Shown: positions 54,090 through 63,958 of the stretch, piece by piece
How positions within the stretch are numbered: position 1 is the first letter of the stretch
Layout of the letters: each line of letters begins with the position of its first letter
Source: Bog-473 sp963750075
Lineage (GTDB): Bacteria > Actinomycetota > Acidimicrobiia > Acidimicrobiales > RAAP-2
DNA length: 64,000 nucleotides
Assembly (NCBI GenBank): GCA_963750075.1
Contig: CAVVPG010000004.1
Coordinates: forward strand, 902,728-966,727
Direction of reading: 5' to 3'
Notes under the pieces: model-generated
The model's database searches: none
Told to the model about the DNA's origin: nothing
The model's input: only the letters and a program-made list of their open reading frames with translations
Made by a program: the position numbers and the translations under genes

Positions 54090-54897
54090 CAATAAAACAC
54101 CGACCCTCCGCAGACGTTTACGGCCTGCCCCGTGATGCCTCGCGCCCGGTCGGACGCGAGGTAAGCGACCATATCTGCGATCTCCTGTGGATCGATAAGG
54201 CGATGCTGCAGCGACAGGGGCAGGATGTACTTGTCCATCACCGAGTCCCGGCTGTCGCCAGTGAGCTGCGCTACGCCGTCCAGTACACCGCCCTCGCCAT
54301 GGACCAGCGGGGTGTCGGTGACCCCCGGACAGACGGCGTTGACCGTAAGGCCGCCGAGCTGCAGGGCGGCAAACTCTTGGGCGAGGGTTCGGGTGAGGCC
54401 GATTACACCATGCTTGGAGGCCGCGTAGGCGGAGTTCCCGAGGCTGCCCTGCTTGCCGGAGATGGAGGCGATGTTGACCACCCTGCCGGTCCCGGCTTCG
54501 ACCATCTGGGGCACAACGGCCTTGGTGACCCGGTAGGTGCCGACCAGGTTCACGTTGATCGTCGTCAACCACACCTCCTCGTCGCCGTCCCAGGAGAAGG
54601 CCCGCTTGCCCACGATTCCGGCATTGTTGACGAGGATGTCTATCCTGCCGAGCCGTTGATTGGCCTCGGCCACCGCGGCCGCGACGGAGACTGCCGAAGT
54701 TACGTCTGCGTGCAGACCGATGACCTCGCAACCGGTTAGGTCCTTGGCCATCGAAGTGGCACCGTCGATGACGTCCGCGTTGGCGTCCACAGCAGCTACG
54801 TTGGCGCCAGCGGCGGCGAGCGTCTTTACGATGGCCCGCCCGATGCCTTGGTACCCGCCGGTGACGAAGGCGGTCTTCCCGCCCAGCGTTATGTCCG

Positions 54898-54901
<4 letters not shown>
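54089..54901 (-). CDS. Short-chain dehydrogenase/reductase
   Basis: A 270-residue classical SDR. The cofactor motif is TGGYQGIG (about residues 14–21), Asp in VAAVDANAD favours NAD, NNAG is present, and the catalytic Ser/Tyr/Lys are in IASISGK and SAYAASKHG. The C-terminus ends GQAVNVCGGSVFY. It likely oxidises a hydroxyl produced in the acyl-CoA pathway. The ATG overlaps the ligase stop (ATGA). Confidence 0.9.
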
Positions 54902-56436
<1,535 letters not shown>

Positions 56437-56492
56437 CGGCACCTCCGAAAGGGACAGCAGGGTTGGTTCAGGTCGTAGGTGCGGGGAACGGG

Positions 56493-57656
56493 TCACGCCC
56501 AGGACTTGGGCAGGCCCTGGAACCGCATGAGCATGTTGCGGCTCATCTCGTTGGAGATCGGGGAGAACTGGATCTGGTACGCGTCGCGGGCGAACATCGA
56601 GACCGGGTACTCGTCACAGATCCCGTAGCCGCCGAAGATTTCGGTGCCGAATGTGCCGGCGTGTCGAGCGCCTTCGGCCGCGACCAGCTTTGCCATCGTG
56701 GCTTCAAGGTGGTACGGCTGCCCGTGGTCGCAGAGCCAAGCAGCTTTGTACGTGAGGTTGCGGGCGTTCTCCAAGTTGATGCGCATGTCGGCCAGGTAGT
56801 GCTGCAGGGCCTGGAACCGCCCTATCGGGCCGCCGAACGCCTGCCGTTCCAAGACGTAGCGCATGCATGCTTCGTAGATCGCGGCGATGACACCGACACC
56901 GAGCATGGCCACGCCAATGCGTTCGGGGTTGAGTACGGTCATGATCTCGCGGTACGCCTCACCCCGGGTCCCGATGAGGTTCTCTTTTGGCACCACCACA
57001 TCGTCGAACGCGATCTCGACGCTGGCGCAGTGATTGCAGCTGATCTTCTCGACCGGTCGCATCGTCATTCCGACCGTGCCACCCGGGATGGCGATCGTCG
57101 ACAGAGACTGAGCACGCGGGGCGTCGCGCTCGGTACGGCAGACGGTGAAGATCAGGTCGGCGGCGTGAGCGCCGGTGATGAACATCTTGCTGCCATGGAC
57201 GATCCAGGCATCGCCTGCGTCCTCCGCGAAGGTCGAGAGCGCGCCTAGGACGTCGGTGCCTCCCGCCGCTTCAGTCAGCGCCATCGCAGTCCGCAGGCGA
57301 CCGTTAGCCAGTTCCGGGAGGTAGCTCTGCTTCTGCTCCTCCGTACCGAGCTCCGCCAGGAAGCGGGCGCCGAAGCCGGTCGTCGCCCCGACCGCCAGCG
57401 CGACCGACATCGACCTCTTGCAGATCTGCTCATAGGCGATCATGCTCTCTACTAGGCCGAGGCCCTGGCCCCCGTATTCGATCGGCACTGCCGCTCCGAA
57501 CAGGCCGAGCTCGGCGAGCTTGTGCCAGAGATCGTCAGGCGGAAAATCGACGTTCTTGTCCATCCATCGCACGTATTCGTACGTCAGCTCCTTCTGGCAG
57601 AACCTGTCGAGGGTCTCGGCGATGGTTCGCTGGTCATCGGTGAACAAATGGTCCAT
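56493..57656 (-). CDS. Acyl-CoA dehydrogenase
   Basis: A 387-residue flavoprotein with the family's three domains: an N-terminal helical part (FTDDQRTIAETLDRF), the central beta domain (MALTEAAGGTD, WIVHGSKMFITGA), and a C-terminal helical domain (ERQAFGGPIGRFQALQHYLADM). The usual catalytic-base motif YEGTSEIQ is replaced by FSPISNEMSRN, so the Glu in that position is missing. A subgroup of such enzymes exists, but where its base lies is not clear here. It is predicted to form an alpha,beta-enoyl-CoA. Confidence 0.9.
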   Translation of the reverse strand: MDHLFTDDQRTIAETLDRFCQKELTYEYVRWMDKNVDFPPDDLWHKLAELGLFGAAVPIEYGGQGLGLVESMIAYEQICKRSMSVALAVGATTGFGARFLAELGTEEQKQSYLPELANGRLRTAMALTEAAGGTDVLGALSTFAEDAGDAWIVHGSKMFITGAHAADLIFTVCRTERDAPRAQSLSTIAIPGGTVGMTMRPVEKISCNHCASVEIAFDDVVVPKENLIGTRGEAYREIMTVLNPERIGVAMLGVGVIAAIYEACMRYVLERQAFGGPIGRFQALQHYLADMRINLENARNLTYKAAWLCDHGQPYHLEATMAKLVAAEGARHAGTFGTEIFGGYGICDEYPVSMFARDAYQIQFSPISNEMSRNMLMRFQGLPKSWA

Positions 57657-57660
57657 GGGT

Positions 57661-58488
57661 TCAGGTGCTCGGATCGGTGCCACTGTTGGCCACGCGCTGC
57701 GCCCGGACCAGCGCGCCGGGGTCTCGCCGAAAAGCGGCCATAGAGGCCTGCAACTCCGGCGCATGGTTGAGCCACTGGATGGCGTTTCGCTCCAGAGCCA
57801 GAGCGGCGTCCAGGCTCGGCGTTTCCAACGACCGAGACAGGACCTCCTTGCCCATGCGCAGGGCCTTCGAGCTCTTCGCCGAGATGTTGGCGACGACCTC
57901 GCCGAACTGCTCTTCGAACCGGTCGTCGGGAAACACGCGGGTCAGGAGCCCCATCTGGTAGAAGTCCTGCGCGCTGTAGTCTTTGCGCCCGCTGTAGATC
58001 ACCTCGCGTGCGCGGTGCAGCGGCATCGCCCGGGCGATCCGGACCGTCCCTCCCCAACCAGGCAAGAGGCCGAGGTTTATCTCCGTCGCGCCGAAGACGG
58101 CGGAGTCCGACGCGTATACGAGGTCGCACATCAGCGCGAGCTCGAGTCCGCCGGCCAGGCAATGGCCATGGACCTTCGCGATGACTACTTTCTCGCAGAG
58201 CTCGATGGCCTTACCGAGCTCGTAGCCGTCGTGCGCCAGCCAGTCGAGTCCCGCCGCGTGGTCGGCAAGGAAGGGGAGGATGCTGAGATCCCCGCCGGTG
58301 CAGAAGCTCGGTCCGGCTCCGGCCAGAACTGCTGCGGTGACGTCGGCCTCATCTCGGACCCGTCGGAAGGCGGCGAGCAGCTCGGCGGCCATGGTCCGGT
58401 CGATCGCGTTGTACTTGTCCGGCCGGTTGAGGGTGACATTCGCCACCCGCCCGTGGACGTCGTAGTGGATAGTCTCGTACTCAGCCAC
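57661..58488 (-). CDS. Enoyl-CoA hydratase/isomerase (crotonase family)
   Basis: A 275-residue crotonase. The oxyanion-hole regions are AGAGPSFCTGGDL (about residues 56–68) and HGHCLAGGLELALMCD. Both catalytic Glu of hydratases are present, in GGLELA and in FGATEINLG. It should hydrate the product of the neighbouring dehydrogenase. The GTG at 58488 overlaps the end of the DUF35 gene by 8 nt. Confidence 0.92.
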   Translation of the reverse strand: MAEYETIHYDVHGRVANVTLNRPDKYNAIDRTMAAELLAAFRRVRDEADVTAAVLAGAGPSFCTGGDLSILPFLADHAAGLDWLAHDGYELGKAIELCEKVVIAKVHGHCLAGGLELALMCDLVYASDSAVFGATEINLGLLPGWGGTVRIARAMPLHRAREVIYSGRKDYSAQDFYQMGLLTRVFPDDRFEEQFGEVVANISAKSSKALRMGKEVLSRSLETPSLDAALALERNAIQWLNHAPELQASMAAFRRDPGALVRAQRVANSGTDPST

Positions 58489-58933
58489 GGCCGGTTGCGC
58501 CTCGCTGGGGCCGGAAGTAGGGCAGCCGGAACTCCTCTCTCGGGTGGAACAGGACTTCGACCTTGGTGCCGATCGCCAGCTCTGCCGGGTCGCACTCGAC
58601 GATGCGGGACATCATCCGGATCCCTTCGTCGAGGTCGACGTAGGCGATGGTGAAGGGCAGGTCGTCAGAGAACCTCGGATCGACCATCGAGTACGCCGTG
58701 GTGAAGGCGAAGATCGCTCCCCGGCCCGTCGACTCCATCCAGCCAAGGTCGGAGGACCAGCATTGGGGGCACAGCTTTCGTGGGGCGAAGATCCGCGCCT
58801 GGCAGGTCTGGCACACCTGTACCAGGAGCTTCCCTTGCCGGGTGCCGTCCCAGAAGGCTTGCGTCCAGGGTTGCACCTCGGGTAGAGGCTTCGCCGTGCC
58901 GAAGTCCACCTCAGGCTTGCTTTCGAGGACCAC
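58481..58933 (-). CDS. DUF35 OB-fold zinc-ribbon protein
   Basis: A 150-residue protein. An N-terminal helix (PWTQAFWDGTRQGKLL) is followed by a rubredoxin-like zinc ribbon, C-x2-C in VCQTCQ and C-x2-C in LCPQCWS, and an OB fold (FTIAYVDLDEGIRMMSRIV). DUF35 proteins form complexes with thiolase-like enzymes or hydratases that act on CoA thioesters. The thiolase-fold gene directly upstream overlaps it by 23 nt. The GTG at 58933 has AGGAGG 7–8 nt upstream. Confidence 0.9.
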   Translation of the reverse strand: MVLESKPEVDFGTAKPLPEVQPWTQAFWDGTRQGKLLVQVCQTCQARIFAPRKLCPQCWSSDLGWMESTGRGAIFAFTTAYSMVDPRFSDDLPFTIAYVDLDEGIRMMSRIVECDPAELAIGTKVEVLFHPREEFRLPYFRPQRGATGRG

Positions 58934-60110
58934 CTCTTGCCTCCTTTCCCCAGATCGTGGCGATGTTGTTGAACCCCGACCCGCCGGCGGTGTTCTGGTA
59001 GGCGAAGCGGCACCCCTCGACCTGGCGCTTGCCCGCTCGCCCCATGAGCTGCCGGGCGGTCTCGACGTAGCACGCCGTCCCCACCCCGGAACCCGTGTGC
59101 CCACGGCCGGGGGCGTCGCCGATGGTGGACCAGGCGATGTCGCCGCCGAACGACATCCGTCCCTCCGCGAAATACCGTGCCCCCTGGCCGGGCGGCGCCA
59201 CACCGAGACTTTCGGCCATGGCCGGATGGGCGAGCGGATAGGCCAGGTAGACGTTCCAGAGGTCGATATCGTCGTGGACGATTCCCGCCCGCGCGATCGC
59301 CTCTTCGGCGGTGACCCGCCAGCCCTCGCTCATCACGCTGAACTCACGCTCGAGGCAGGTACCGCCAAAGTAGCGTGAGGACTCTCCGAGCTTGTACGCC
59401 GCCGGCCCGGCGAGCTGCCTGGCCCGCTCTGTGGACACCACCACGAGGGCGGCACCGCCGTCGGCCAGAATGTTGCTCTCCCGCTTGTGCAGTGGCGTGG
59501 CGAGCAGATCCGATTCCAGGACTCTCTCGACCGACGGAGCCTGTTTGCCGTAGAAGATGGAGTGGGGGTCGTGCTCGGCCCAGCTACGAAGAGCAGTCAC
59601 GACTGATGCCATCTCCTCCGGCCGTGCCCCCGACTCGTGCATGTAGCGGGCGGCCAGCAGGGCCATGATGATGTTGTACGTCGTGCCGTACGGATACTCC
59701 CACTGCAGATCGATGCCGGCTCGCGCGAACGTATCGATCTGCTTCGCCGGCGGCATGGTCGAGTGGATGGTGACCTGATGGATGAGCACCGAATCCGCAA
59801 CGCCGGCGCCGAGCCACTGCTCCGCCAGCCGAAGGGCGTTGGACGTGGACGCGCCACCGGCGTTCACCATCGCGCAGTCCCTCACTCCCTTGAGTCCCAG
59901 TCGCTCGGGCAGCAACCCGAATGCGAGTTCACCCTCTATCACCGGTTGGGCGACCGGAGTCACCGAGATCACGCCCTGGATGTCGTCTTTGCCGATCCCG
60001 GAGTCGCGGACCGCCTCGACGCAGGTGTCGTAGATGATGTCCCAATGGGTGCGCTCCGGCAGCAGAGCCGTCGGCACCTCCCCGATCCCCACGATGGCGA
60101 GGTTGCTCAT
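58911..60110 (-). CDS. Thiolase-fold protein (lipid-transfer/Ltp type) lacking the nucleophilic Cys
   Basis: A 399-residue thiolase-superfamily protein (NLAIVGIGEVPTALLPERT at the start). Where thiolases have their nucleophilic Cys, the sequence reads MVNAGGASTSNALRLAEQW, with no Cys. The C-terminal Cys/His region reads GRGHTGSGVGTACYVETA. Ltp-type members paired with a DUF35 protein act as retro-aldolases in steroid side-chain degradation, which matches the gene order here; the exact substrate is not known. It is the first gene of the operon. GGGACAGG precedes the ATG at 60110. Confidence 0.85.
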   Translation of the reverse strand: MSNLAIVGIGEVPTALLPERTHWDIIYDTCVEAVRDSGIGKDDIQGVISVTPVAQPVIEGELAFGLLPERLGLKGVRDCAMVNAGGASTSNALRLAEQWLGAGVADSVLIHQVTIHSTMPPAKQIDTFARAGIDLQWEYPYGTTYNIIMALLAARYMHESGARPEEMASVVTALRSWAEHDPHSIFYGKQAPSVERVLESDLLATPLHKRESNILADGGAALVVVSTERARQLAGPAAYKLGESSRYFGGTCLEREFSVMSEGWRVTAEEAIARAGIVHDDIDLWNVYLAYPLAHPAMAESLGVAPPGQGARYFAEGRMSFGGDIAWSTIGDAPGRGHTGSGVGTACYVETARQLMGRAGKRQVEGCRFAYQNTAGGSGFNNIATIWGKEARGGPRKQA

Positions 60111-60253
60111 TCCTGTCCCGCCTCCAAGCTCGGCATGTAACTCTAAGACGAGTCCAGCTCGTTCTATAGTTGATAGTAACCGGTATGCCAATCGACCGTC
60201 AATGGGCATGTCGCGCCATAGGGTGGCGCCGTGGCCACGTGGGTCGACAGCCG

Positions 60254-61066
60254 ATGACAACCGGCGTACGCCATCTCCGGATGGCCGAGCTCAGCTCCCG
60301 GTCGGGATTTTCCGCGTCGACCATCCGGCACTACCTCCGCTTGGGCCTGCTTCCCGAGCCGCTGCGGACGGCCAAGACGATGGCCTACTACGGCCCCGAA
60401 CACCTAGAACGGCTGGCACGGATCAGGCGACGTCTGGACGCCGGTGCAACGCTGCAGCAGCTAGGGGAGGAGCTGGCCGGGGAAAGCCCGCCACTGGTGG
60501 CCGGCGACGACGGCCAGCTCGTCCACTCGACTCAGCGGGCCCGCGTGATCGAGGCGGCGCGGGCCGCCTTCCTTCGCTCGGGCTTCGACCCCGTAAGTGT
60601 CGAGGAAGTGGTGGAACAAGCCTGTGTCGGCAAGGCCGCGTTCTACCGTCACTTCGGCGGCAAGCGGGATCTACTGGCGGCTTGCCTAGCGACCGACCTC
60701 GACTGGTACGAGGCGACAACCGCCCGGGATAAGCCGTCACTCGACCGGCTACTGCGCTATCCGGATCTCTACAGGACGCGACGGTTTCGCGACCTGCTGA
60801 GCCTGTTCGCTCTGCTGCGACAGGCTGATGCGTCCCGGCTGGCCCAGGATCGCCCCGTAGAAGCGGCTCGGGCCCGCCTGCGGGCGCCGCTCGAGGCCGA
60901 CCTGGGCGTGGGCGGGACCGCACTCGACGCCAGACTGCAGGCCGAGATACTGCTGTCTGTCGCCGAGTACGTCCTGGCCTACGCGGCAAAGGCCCGCTCC
61001 CGCGACGTCCCGGCAATGATCCGGCGAGGCTGGACGATGGCGCTGAACGGGCCCACTGATGCTTGA
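60254..61066 (+). CDS. MerR–TetR hybrid transcriptional regulator 1
   Basis: A 270-residue protein with two DNA-binding domains. Residues about 8–75 are a MerR helix-turn-helix (MAELSSRSGFSASTIRHYLR, then YYGPEHLERLARIRR). Residues about 95–145 are a TetR N-terminal domain (RARVIEAARAAFLRSGFD, then ACVGKAAFYRHFGGKRDLL). The remainder resembles a TetR ligand-binding domain. It is divergent from the acyl-CoA operon and is its likely regulator, with an acyl-CoA as plausible ligand. The start is uncertain because in-frame upstream codons exist. Confidence 0.88.
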   Translation: MTTGVRHLRMAELSSRSGFSASTIRHYLRLGLLPEPLRTAKTMAYYGPEHLERLARIRRRLDAGATLQQLGEELAGESPPLVAGDDGQLVHSTQRARVIEAARAAFLRSGFDPVSVEEVVEQACVGKAAFYRHFGGKRDLLAACLATDLDWYEATTARDKPSLDRLLRYPDLYRTRRFRDLLSLFALLRQADASRLAQDRPVEAARARLRAPLEADLGVGGTALDARLQAEILLSVAEYVLAYAAKARSRDVPAMIRRGWTMALNGPTDA

Positions 61067-61904
61067 GCCCGGAACCACCCAGCTCACCGTCTCGGATCTC
61101 GCCGAGCAGGCGGGGCTGCCGGTCTCGACCATCCGCTACTACGTGCGAGAGGGTCTGCTGCCACCCGGACAACGGCGGTCAAGCACCCGCATCCTCTACG
61201 GCCCGGAGCACCTGCTGGCCATACAGAGGATCAAGTCGCTACGCGACGCCGGGGTGCCGATAACGGATATCCGGTCTCGAGCGCCCAAGGTGCCCGACGC
61301 GCAAAGCGACGCCGACGTGGCGAGAGCGCGACGTGACGACGTGCTCGAGGCGGCCACCAGCTGCTTCCTGTCCGACGGGTTTGCCGGGACGAGCCTGGGC
61401 GCGATCGCGAGGGCGGCGTCGTTAAGCAAGGCCACACTCTCCGGGTACTTCTCCTCCAAGGAGGAGATCTTCATGGCCTGTGCCGAGCGCGTGTTCAACC
61501 GGCTGTACGCCGAGGTCTGGCCGGTCATCGCCGAGGAGCGCGGACCAGGCGAACGCCTGCGGGCCCGCTGGGACGCGTTCGTGAAGTCCTTCGGCGACTG
61601 GGCCCCGATGATGGACCTCGTCCGCGGGCTCGCAGTTGGGAGCCCGGCATTCCGCGCCGAATACCTCCGACTCGCCACGATGATGACCGCGCCGATCGCC
61701 CGGGAGCTGTCGATGCTCGAGGGCGGCGCTGGAGCCGACCGGGACGCGGAGCTGGAGGCGTACGTCGTGTTGGGTATGGCCGAAGCCGCAGCACGTGCCG
61801 TCAAGGAGCGCGGCGACGACCCCAGAGAAACGTGGGAACACCTGGAGTCGCTACTCGCCCGCCTGACCGGCGGCGGAGGCGCGCCGTCTGGGGCCGTGAA
61901 CTAG
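61059..61904 (+). CDS. MerR–TetR hybrid transcriptional regulator 2
   Basis: A 281-residue paralog of the preceding gene with the same layout. MerR-like HTH: VSDLAEQAGLPVSTIRYYVR, then YGPEHLLAIQRIKSL. TetR HTH: RDDVLEAATSCFLSDGFAG, then ASLSKATLSGYFSSKEEIF. A TetR-type C-terminal domain follows. Its ATG overlaps the end of gene 1 by 8 nt, so the two are co-translated and may act together. Confidence 0.88.
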   Translation: MLEPGTTQLTVSDLAEQAGLPVSTIRYYVREGLLPPGQRRSSTRILYGPEHLLAIQRIKSLRDAGVPITDIRSRAPKVPDAQSDADVARARRDDVLEAATSCFLSDGFAGTSLGAIARAASLSKATLSGYFSSKEEIFMACAERVFNRLYAEVWPVIAEERGPGERLRARWDAFVKSFGDWAPMMDLVRGLAVGSPAFRAEYLRLATMMTAPIARELSMLEGGAGADRDAELEAYVVLGMAEAAARAVKERGDDPRETWEHLESLLARLTGGGGAPSGAVN

Positions 61905-62031
61905 AACTAGAGACGAAGAGCTGGGCCGAAGCTCTTGCAGACATCCTGGTCCGCGCAGAATCACCTCAGCACCCTGTGCCATCTTTCCGACGAGGCCTGT
62001 CTGGCGCTAGCAACCGCCAGCACCATTAGTT

Positions 62032-62385
62032 TTGTGCGTCGACCACAACGCGCGGGTGCGGGCGCTCAACGCCCTTCAGGATGCCCTGGACCTCCCAGAG
62101 GCGCGGTTGCGCATCGAGTGTTACGACATGAGCCACCTGCAGGGGACGGACTACGTCGGGAGCATGGTGCTCATGGAGGACGGTTTGCCGCGACCACAGG
62201 AGTACCGCCGCTTCAAGATCCGCACGGTGGAGCAAAACGACGACTTCGCCTCCATGGGTGAAGTTCTGACCCGGCGGCTACGCGCCTACCTGGCCGAGAG
62301 GGACAAGCCGGTCGAGGACCGGCGCCGTCGGTTTGTCTAACCACCGCAGCTGCTCCTGGTTGACGGTGGCCAGGGCCAGCTCAGC
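62032..62385 (+). pseudogene. uvrC fragment
   Basis: About 118 codons of the UvrC endonuclease homology region: ALNALQDALDLPEARLRIEC, then YDMSHLQGTDYVGSMVLMEDGLPRP in pieces and EVLTRRLRAYL. A TAA at 62338–62340 interrupts it, after which PPQLLLVDGGQGQLS continues the family sequence. Both ends of the gene are missing. The 127 bp before it (61905–62031) hold nothing recognisable. Confidence 0.8.
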
Positions 62386-62388
62386 CAG

Positions 62389-62550
62389 AACGCCGTCCGG
62401 GAAGTGGATGGGCATGCCCTTGTAGGTGTCGATCAGGGCCCGGTCCCAGGAGTCGATCGAACCGGTGAACCCCGCCATCTCCCGCAGCAGTTCGGCGACG
62501 GCGTGCGATACCATGCCGTCGCCGTCTGCGGTCACCTTCACCTTGCCCAA
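62389..62550 (-). mobile_element. IS1380-type transposase N-terminal fragment
   Basis: From an ATG at 62550 the minus strand encodes about 54 residues resembling the start of IS1380-family transposases (VKVTADGDGMVSHAVAELL, then REMAGFTG and ALIDTYKGMPIHFPDGV). It ends where it meets the uvrC fragment. The catalytic DDE domain is absent, so it is inactive. The family match is from memory of the N-terminal pattern. Confidence 0.55.
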
Positions 62551-62571
62551 ACGTGCGCTAATTTTCGGACG

Positions 62572-63435
62572 ATGGCCTCCACTACCGCCAACGACATCAC
62601 CATCGAGTACGAGACCGCCGGCGAACCGTCGGACCCCCCGCTGCTGTTGATCTGGGGGCTCGGGGGCCAGTTGGTCGCCTGGAGCGATGCCTTCGTCGGC
62701 GCGCTGGTCGCCAAGGGTTTCTATGTGATCCGCTTCGACAATCGCGACGTCGGCAAGTCCAGCTGGTTCGATGACGCTGGTACCCCCGACGTGGCGGCGG
62801 TGCTAGGTGGCAACGTGCAGGCGCCGTACCTGCTGGCGGAAATGGCGGACGATGCTGCCGGCCTGCTCGACGCCCTCGGCATCGAATCCGCCCACGTTTT
62901 GGGGGTTTCGATGGGTGGGACGATCGCCCAGAGCCTGGCCATCGGCTATCCCACGAAGGTGCTGACCATGGTTTCGATCATGTCGACGACCGGCGATAGC
63001 ACCGTCGGCCAGCCCAGCCCGGCGGCCATCGCCGCCGTCCTGGTCCCCCCGCCGGCCGATCGCGACGCGGCCATTGAGAGTTTGGTGCGGACACGGAAGG
63101 TGATCGGTTCGCCCGGGTTCGCGTTCGACGAGGATCGGGTCCGGTCCGAGGCGGCCATTGCCTACGACCGGGCGTTTCACCCTGCTGGAGTTCTCCGACA
63201 GTTGGTAGCGGTCATGGCGTCGCCTGACCGCACGCCGGGACTGCGGGATCTGTCGATCCCGACCCTCGTCATCCATGGGGAAAGTGACCAGCTTGTGGAT
63301 CCGAGTGGGGGCAAGGCGACCGCCGCTGCCGTGCCCGGAGCCGAACTCTGGATGGTCCCCGGAATGGGGCATGACCTGCCGTCCGAGTTGTACGAGGAGA
63401 TCGCCAGCCGCGTCGCCGACCATTGCCTTCGTTAG
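62572..63435 (+). CDS. Alpha/beta hydrolase
   Basis: A 287-residue hydrolase. The oxyanion region is LLLIWGLGGQL (about residues 24–34), the nucleophile elbow is GVSMGGTIAQ (Ser about 109), the acid is Asp in HGESDQLVDP, and the catalytic His is in PGMGHDLPSE. It resembles esterase/peroxidase-like members of the fold (FDNRDVGKS motif), and the substrate is unknown. The ATG at 62572 follows a TAATTT box by 7 nt, so it is probably leaderless; an upstream in-frame ATG would run through the transposase fragment. Confidence 0.88.
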   Translation: MASTTANDITIEYETAGEPSDPPLLLIWGLGGQLVAWSDAFVGALVAKGFYVIRFDNRDVGKSSWFDDAGTPDVAAVLGGNVQAPYLLAEMADDAAGLLDALGIESAHVLGVSMGGTIAQSLAIGYPTKVLTMVSIMSTTGDSTVGQPSPAAIAAVLVPPPADRDAAIESLVRTRKVIGSPGFAFDEDRVRSEAAIAYDRAFHPAGVLRQLVAVMASPDRTPGLRDLSIPTLVIHGESDQLVDPSGGKATAAAVPGAELWMVPGMGHDLPSELYEEIASRVADHCLR

Positions 63436-63468
63436 GCTGCGACGGAGCAGTGGCACCCTCTGACGGCG

Positions 63469-63657
63469 ATGAGGCCTCGATGTGGGACGTGGCGGCGTGG
63501 TGGCGGTCCCGGCGGAAGCGGCGGTGGGAACGCCGATGGCACGTACGCCCCCAATGGTGACAACGGCAGCTCCGGCAGAAGCGGCTGGCGTGGAGTTGCA
63601 GGAGGAGCCGGCCCCAACGGTTCGCCGGGCACGGAGTCCTTCATCGATCACAACTGA
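63469..63657 (+). CDS. Short Gly-rich reading frame, doubtful
   Basis: A 62-residue frame rich in Gly, Ser, Asn and Pro, loosely collagen-like (GPGGSGGGNADG, PNGDNGSSGRSGW, GPNGSPGTESFIDHN). It has no ribosome-binding site and no recognised family. It may be the tail of a lost Gly-rich surface protein. The rest of the 63436–63909 stretch shows no gene. Confidence 0.25.
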   Translation: MRPRCGTWRRGGGPGGSGGGNADGTYAPNGDNGSSGRSGWRGVAGGAGPNGSPGTESFIDHN

Positions 63658-63909
63658 TGACGCCGACGGGTCGAGCGAGGGCCAGCGAGCGGGCACACGT
63701 GTATGCGCCGACCACGGGGCCTACACCGGATCGTCGGCGACATCGCCCCCGGCATCCTCACCACGTTGCCGTTACCCCGCCCGGAACGACGCACGCACCG
63801 AGGGCGATTCGGCCGCTCCCCCTGCTCGGGCAACATCCCTCGCCCGGGTCGGCGAACCGAGACAAAAACACCCATCTACCAGGGAAAACGTTGTCTTTCC
63901 TACAACATC

Positions 63910-63958
63910 GGTGGAGGTGAAGGGACTCGAACCCTCGGCCTCTACATTGCGAATGTAC
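63910..63958 (-). other. 3' half of a tRNA (alanine, CGC anticodon) as an isolated fragment
   Basis: On the minus strand 49 bp match the 3' part of a tRNA: the anticodon arm (GTACA-TTCGCAA-TGTAG, anticodon CGC), variable region AGGCC, T-arm with GGGTTCGAGTCCC, and acceptor side TCACCTCCACC. The 5' half (D-arm and GGAGGTG acceptor strand) is not present; the upstream sequence GGTCAAAAGACC forms an unrelated hairpin. Such 3' halves are left at attachment sites of tRNA-targeting integrases. Confidence 0.55.
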
